This document shows, one piece after another, positions 6,735 through 10,236 of a DNA stretch of 10,236 nt. This DNA comes from CAZDUS01 sp044344495 (GTDB lineage: Bacteria; Verrucomicrobiota; Kiritimatiellia; CAIKKV01; CAITUY01). A program made the position numbers and the translations under genes. The stretch's first letter is position 1, and every line of letters begins with the position of its first letter. Under the pieces are notes generated by a model. The model saw only the letters and a program-made list of their open reading frames with translations. It was not told the DNA's origin and did not search any database. The stretch covers positions 1-10,236 of the forward strand of contig JBIJCW010000067.1 of assembly GCA_044344495.1 (NCBI GenBank), written 5' to 3'.

Positions 6735-9596
6735 TTATGAGCATCCCATGGAATTTCCGCAGTTATGGCAACGGTAGCAGGCGCCATTACGCGTGGTGAT
6801 GTGACCGCACCGGTCGCAAACCGGAGCATCCGCTTCACGGACGAAGGTGGCGTCGTTGTGCTGGGCCGCTTCGGACGGGATGGCCGGTGCCGAGGCGGGT
6901 TCCGCGACCGTTGAGTTTCCGTTATCCCGGACGGCGCCATTGGGGAACGTGATATCCATCCAGCGGAAGATATAGTCCACCAGTGATTTGGCGATCGGGA
7001 TGTCGGGGTTGCTGGTGTAGCCACTGGGTTCGAACCGGCTATGGGAGAACTTGCTGACGAGGGCGCTCAGCGGGACGCCGTACTGGAGGCACAATGAAAT
7101 GGCGGTTCCGAACGCATTCATGATGCCGCCCACGGTGCTACCTTCCTTGGCCATGGTGATGAAGACTTCGCCCGGCTTGCCGTCCTCATACAGTCCGACG
7201 GTCATATAGCCCTCGTGTCCGCCGATCTCGAACTTATGGGTGATGGAGCGCCGGGTGGCGGGCATGCGGGCGCGGAAGGGGCGGCCGGGCACGACGGTCT
7301 TGGCGCTGTCGCTACCGGGGACCCTGCTGGTGTTCAGGGGTTGGGTGCGTTTGGAAGCGTCGCGGTAGATGGCCACGGCCTTTAGCCCCATTTTCCATCC
7401 GTGCAGGTAGGCCTGCATGATTTCCTCGACGGTGGCTTCCCGGGGCATATTGATGGTCTTGCTGATGGCTCCGGAGAGGAAAGGCTGGACAGCCGCCATC
7501 ATGGAGATATGCGCATGATAGGAAATGCATCGGGATCCGTTCTTGGGCTTAAACGCGCAATCGAACACCGGCAGATCTTCCTCTTTGACGCCCGGGGCCC
7601 CCTCGATGGTTTCCTCCTCATCAACGTAGCGCAGGATCTCGGAGACTTCGCCATTGTATCCCAGGCGACGCAGGCCGGCTTCCAGGGTGCGATTGACCAG
7701 TTTGATGGTGCCGCCGCCGGCGAGTTGTTTGTATTTGATGAGGGCGATATCGGGTTCGACGCCGGTGGTGTCGCAATCCATCATGAAGCCGATGGTGCCG
7801 GTGGGCGCCAGGAGGGTCACCTGTGCGTTCCGGAATCCGTGTTTGGCACCGAGGCGGACAACATTGGCCCAGACATCGGCGGCGGCATCGTAGATATGGG
7901 TCGGACATAGTGAACGGTCCACGTTGTCCAGTGCTTTCGCGTGCATCCCGATTACCTTGAGCATGGGTTCACGGTTCTTGTTGAACTCGGTGAAAGGTTC
8001 GCGGGCGGCGGCGACTTCGGCGGACGTGGCGTAGGCGTGGCCGGTCATCAGGGCGGTCACCGAGGCGGCGAACGCGCGTCCGGCGTCGCTGTCATAGGGT
8101 AGGCCGAGGCTCATCAAGACGGCGCCGAGGTTGGCGTAGCCGAGGCCGAGGGGTCGGTAGAGGTGCGAATTCAGGGCAATCTCAGCGCTGGGATAACTGG
8201 CGCTATCCACGAGGATATCCTGGGCGAGGATGAAAATCCTGACAGCGTGGCTGAAGCGGTCGATATCCAGTTTGCCGGTGGAATCCATGAACTTCATCAG
8301 GTTCAACGAGGCCAGGTTACAGGCGCTGTCATTGACGAACATGTATTCGGAGCAGGGGTTGCTGGCGTTGATGCGGCCGCTGTTGATGCAGGTGTGCCAG
8401 TTGTTGATGGTGGTGTCGTACTGGACGCCCGGGTCACCGCAGATATGGGTTCCTTCGGCGATCATGCGCATCAGGTCGCGGGCGCGGTGGGTATCCACCA
8501 CGGTGCCGGAGGTTACGGAGCGGGTTTGCCACTCGCCGTCGTTTTCGACGGCTTCCATGAAGTCATCCGAGACGCGGACGGAGAAATTGGCGTTCTGGAA
8601 CATGACGGAGGAGTAGGCTTCGCCGCCGAAGGAACCGTCATAGCCCTGGTCGATCAGGGCCCAGGCTTTCTTTTCCTCCTGGGTCTTGGCGGTGATGAAG
8701 TCGACGATGTCGGGATGGGAGATCTTGAGGCTCTGCATTTTGGCGGCGCGGCGGGTCTTGCCGCCGGACTTGATGACGGCGGCCACCTGGTCGAATACCC
8801 GCATAAAACTCAGGGGCCCGGAGGGGGTTCCGCCGCCGGAGAGTTTTTCGCGGCTACTGCGCAGGGTGCTCAGGTCGGTGCCGGTGCCGGAGCCGTACTT
8901 GAAGAGCATGGCCTCCGAAGCGGCCAGGCGCATGATGTCTTCCATGGTGTCCTTGACCGACTGGATAAAGCAGGCCGAGGCCTGGGGGTGTTTGTAGTTG
9001 TCGGAGGAGGACTCGATCCGGCCCGTCTCCGAGCTCCAGAAGTAACTGGAGCGGCTTTCGGAGGTGAGGCCATAGGCTTCGTGGAGGCCCACATTGAACC
9101 ACACGGGGCTGTTGAAGGATCCGTACTGGTGGATGCACAACCAGGCCAGTTCGGTATAGAAGTTTTCGGCGTCTTCCGGGGTGGCAAAGTAGCCTTCCTT
9201 GAGGCCCCAGGTGGCGATGGCGCGGGCCACGCGGTCGACCAGTTGCCGCACCGATTTCTCGCGTTCCTTGGCCTTGGCGCCGCCGTAGAAATACTTTGAG
9301 GCCACGATGTTGGTGGCCAGCATGGACCAGGACTTCGGGACCTCGACGTTTTCCTGGTTGAAAATCACCTTGCCCTTGTCGTCCGTGATGGAGGATGTAC
9401 GCAGGTCCCATTCGATTCCATCATAGGGAGCGCCGGTCTTTGCGGCAAAGACGCGGTTGATGGACATTCCTTTCCGGGATCCGTTGACGGGGCGGGGGGC
9501 GGCTTTGCGGCCATTCTTTGAGGCTCCTGATTTCTCGGCATGGGCGGCGCCTGATGATTTGGCGGCGGCGGTCAACGTGTCACTGGCTTCAAACAT
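6735..9596 (-). CDS. nrdJ: Adenosylcobalamin-dependent (class II) ribonucleoside-diphosphate reductase
   Basis: A 953-residue cytoplasmic enzyme that reduces ribonucleotides to deoxyribonucleotides for DNA synthesis, using adenosylcobalamin to form a thiyl radical independently of oxygen. Active-site features: N413-P-C415-S-E417 (Asn, thiyl-radical Cys and Glu), and the reducible cysteine pair C209 (in ASACFIQ) and C426 (in DSACNLASLNL). The 11-residue spacing from C415 to C426 is that of class II enzymes. Further family signatures are KYGSGTGTDLSTLR, PTGTIGFMMDCDTTG and INMPREATVEEI. A TSCPD-type domain spans ~787-885, then a loose linker, then a Cys-rich tail (C927, C930, C940, C943, C946, C952) of the kind that re-reduces the active site and can bind zinc. 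No N-terminal ATP cone is seen. Residues 1-43 are an Ala/Lys/Ser-rich extension; the start at 9596 is kept because of a good Shine-Dalgarno. No nrdR or thioredoxin gene is adjacent. An NrdR-box-like palindrome lies upstream, and no cobalamin riboswitch is apparent. Confidence 0.96.
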   Translation of the reverse strand: MFEASDTLTAAAKSSGAAHAEKSGASKNGRKAAPRPVNGSRKGMSINRVFAAKTGAPYDGIEWDLRTSSITDDKGKVIFNQENVEVPKSWSMLATNIVASKYFYGGAKAKEREKSVRQLVDRVARAIATWGLKEGYFATPEDAENFYTELAWLCIHQYGSFNSPVWFNVGLHEAYGLTSESRSSYFWSSETGRIESSSDNYKHPQASACFIQSVKDTMEDIMRLAASEAMLFKYGSGTGTDLSTLRSSREKLSGGGTPSGPLSFMRVFDQVAAVIKSGGKTRRAAKMQSLKISHPDIVDFITAKTQEEKKAWALIDQGYDGSFGGEAYSSVMFQNANFSVRVSDDFMEAVENDGEWQTRSVTSGTVVDTHRARDLMRMIAEGTHICGDPGVQYDTTINNWHTCINSGRINASNPCSEYMFVNDSACNLASLNLMKFMDSTGKLDIDRFSHAVRIFILAQDILVDSASYPSAEIALNSHLYRPLGLGYANLGAVLMSLGLPYDSDAGRAFAASVTALMTGHAYATSAEVAAAREPFTEFNKNREPMLKVIGMHAKALDNVDRSLCPTHIYDAAADVWANVVRLGAKHGFRNAQVTLLAPTGTIGFMMDCDTTGVEPDIALIKYKQLAGGGTIKLVNRTLEAGLRRLGYNGEVSEILRYVDEEETIEGAPGVKEEDLPVFDCAFKPKNGSRCISYHAHISMMAAVQPFLSGAISKTINMPREATVEEIMQAYLHGWKMGLKAVAIYRDASKRTQPLNTSRVPGSDSAKTVVPGRPFRARMPATRRSITHKFEIGGHEGYMTVGLYEDGKPGEVFITMAKEGSTVGGIMNAFGTAISLCLQYGVPLSALVSKFSHSRFEPSGYTSNPDIPIAKSLVDYIFRWMDITFPNGAVRDNGNSTVAEPASAPAIPSEAAQHNDATFVREADAPVCDRCGHITTRNGACYRCHNCGNSMGCS

Positions 9597-9602
9597 TGCA
9601 TT

Positions 9603-9607
9603 CTCCT
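9603..9607 (-). promoter_or_regulatory. Shine-Dalgarno of nrdJ
   Basis: On the minus strand AGGAG lies six bases before the ATG at 9596. It decides in favour of this start over the internal Met44 and so keeps the Ala/Lys-rich N-terminal tail in the protein. Confidence 0.75.
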
Positions 9608-9702
9608 GATGGGCTACTGGGTGTTGTTAATACGTCAAACAAGCTGTCGGCATGGGGGGCGACACAAAATATGCTACGTTCCATTGCCAAGGACCCATGG
9701 TT

Positions 9703-9720
9703 ACCACTACATGTAGTGGT
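9703..9720 (-). promoter_or_regulatory. NrdR-box-like palindrome upstream of nrdJ
   Basis: ACCACTACATGTAGTGGT is a perfect 18-base palindrome 107-124 bases before the nrdJ start. Its central 16 bases fit the bacterial NrdR-box consensus (acaCwAtATaTwGtgt) at the conserved C-W-A-n-A-T-n-T-W-G core. NrdR is the ATP-cone repressor of ribonucleotide reductase genes and usually binds paired boxes a whole number of helical turns apart. A degenerate second site (ACACAAAATATGCTAC, 9662-9677) is centred 42 bases away, about four turns. On the minus strand a TTGATG (9721-9726) adjoins the palindrome and could be a -35 element with the operator in the spacer, but the -10 candidate (TAACCA) is poor. The palindrome is directly seen; NrdR binding is inferred. 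Confidence 0.6.
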
Positions 9721-9867
9721 CATCAAGGAGAAACAGGTACAATTTTATCTTTTTTTAATTCGCGCCATGGTTTCAGTTATAACAGTACCTAAAGTATTGC
9801 ATGGCAATAGCTTGCAATTAGCGATGCGTGAAAAAGCCAGCAAAAGAAGGGGGGATGGCGAAGAGGG

Positions 9868-10236
9868 TTATTTCGTCGCTTGGCGAGGCCGTTTCGCGCC
9901 GTTTTCGACGAGAAAAGGATAGAGTTCCCTTGCGACGACATCGTCGCCAATGGGGTTCAGATGGCCGTCGTGCCGCCAGAAGACATGTCTTTGCCCTGTG
10001 CGATTCAGTGCGGGCCCAAGGCTCAGAAAAGGAACCTGATTGGTCAGGCACCAAGCCTGGAGCCACCGTTCGGGCTGTTGCAGATCAATTCCTGGCGACT
10101 CCTGTTTCCAAAGCCGATTGGGAGGTGAACATGCGTTCGATGGGTACGGAAAGATTTTCCACATAGGAATCGCCCAGCACCATGATTCGATAGGTGGTTG
10201 GCGCGGTGCGGGAGGGCTCTCGGTCGCGATCGTGCT
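9868..10236 (-). pseudogene. SGNH/GDSL hydrolase remnant, frameshifted and internally shortened (partial at right edge)
   Basis: Two frames on the minus strand carry opposite ends of one enzyme type. From the right edge (first full codon at 10234) one frame reads HDRDREPSRTAPTTYRIM then VLGDSYVENLSV; the GDS at 10174-10166 is block I, holding the nucleophile Ser. It stops at TGA 10087-10085. The next frame, used from about 10090, reads DLQQPERWLQAWCLTNQVP, then VFWRHDGHLNPIGDDVVAREL with the block V Asp and His (codons at 9969-9967 and 9963-9961), and stops at TAA 9868. GDS and D-x2-H are only about 68 codons apart, whereas family members normally have well over 100 residues between them, including blocks II (Gly) and III (Asn), which are missing. 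The likeliest reading is an internal deletion plus frame change. Such enzymes hydrolyse or transfer acyl groups on lipids or envelope polysaccharide. An intact 98-residue frame (10164-9868) exists but would lack the nucleophile. Confidence 0.6.

Noticed and set aside
8163..9299. 378-codon plus-strand open frame opposite nrdJ
   Set aside because: It is antisense to conserved NrdJ sequence, with low-complexity Gly/Val/Ala translation and no motif; a composition effect.
9735..9790. AGGTAC ... GTACCT inverted repeat
   Set aside because: Only six bases per arm, 44 bases apart, and each arm is itself nearly palindromic; likely chance.
9597..9867. Cobalamin riboswitch upstream of nrdJ
   Set aside because: A B12 riboswitch was expected as a possible control, but I find no B12-box-like GCCACTG or the surrounding stems on the minus strand, and the leader from the palindrome to the start is short.

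Overview
The window holds four substantial genes and one broken gene, packed densely in GC-rich DNA. The combination suggests an anaerobic or facultative bacterium of the PVC superphylum (Verrucomicrobiota, Kiritimatiellota or Lentisphaerota type). That combination is an exosortase-type membrane protein with a large TPR region, a corrinoid-enzyme reactivator, a PQQ-like beta-propeller protein beginning WPHWRGP after its signal peptide, and an adenosylcobalamin-dependent ribonucleotide reductase. The taxon is inferred from gene content only; no rRNA or other marker is present.

Layout. (1) Position 1-3428, plus strand: a long reading frame open at the left edge. Its first ~70 visible residues are the C-terminal end of an exosortase (N-x2-R motif, then His 21 residues later). 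A further membrane helix and about 1000 residues of TPR-type helical repeats follow. The gene therefore starts outside the window and looks like an exosortase-TPR fusion. (2) 3440-5299, minus strand, convergent with (1) across an 11-base gap: a RACE-type reductive activator of corrinoid enzymes, with an N-terminal 2Fe-2S domain and an ASKHA ATPase domain. (3) 5448-6638, plus strand, divergent from (2): a secreted PQQ-like beta-propeller protein. (4) 6735-9596, minus strand, convergent with (3): class II ribonucleotide reductase NrdJ. The 96-base gap between (3) and (4) is filled by two hairpins. (5) 9597-9867: the nrdJ upstream region, with a perfect 18-base palindrome matching the core of the NrdR box. 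(6) 9868-10236, minus strand: a remnant of an SGNH/GDSL hydrolase whose GDS block and D-x2-H block lie in different frames and too close together, running off the right edge.

How the genes relate. No operon is evident: neighbouring intact genes alternate in strand. Two genes depend on cobalamin chemistry in different ways. NrdJ uses adenosylcobalamin to make deoxyribonucleotides, whereas RACE proteins re-reduce methyl-transfer corrinoid proteins. No corrinoid protein or methyltransferase is visible here, so the RACE partner must lie elsewhere. The exosortase-TPR protein points to an envelope protein-sorting system with its targets elsewhere. I saw no CRISPR array, tRNA, rRNA, insertion sequence or cobalamin riboswitch.
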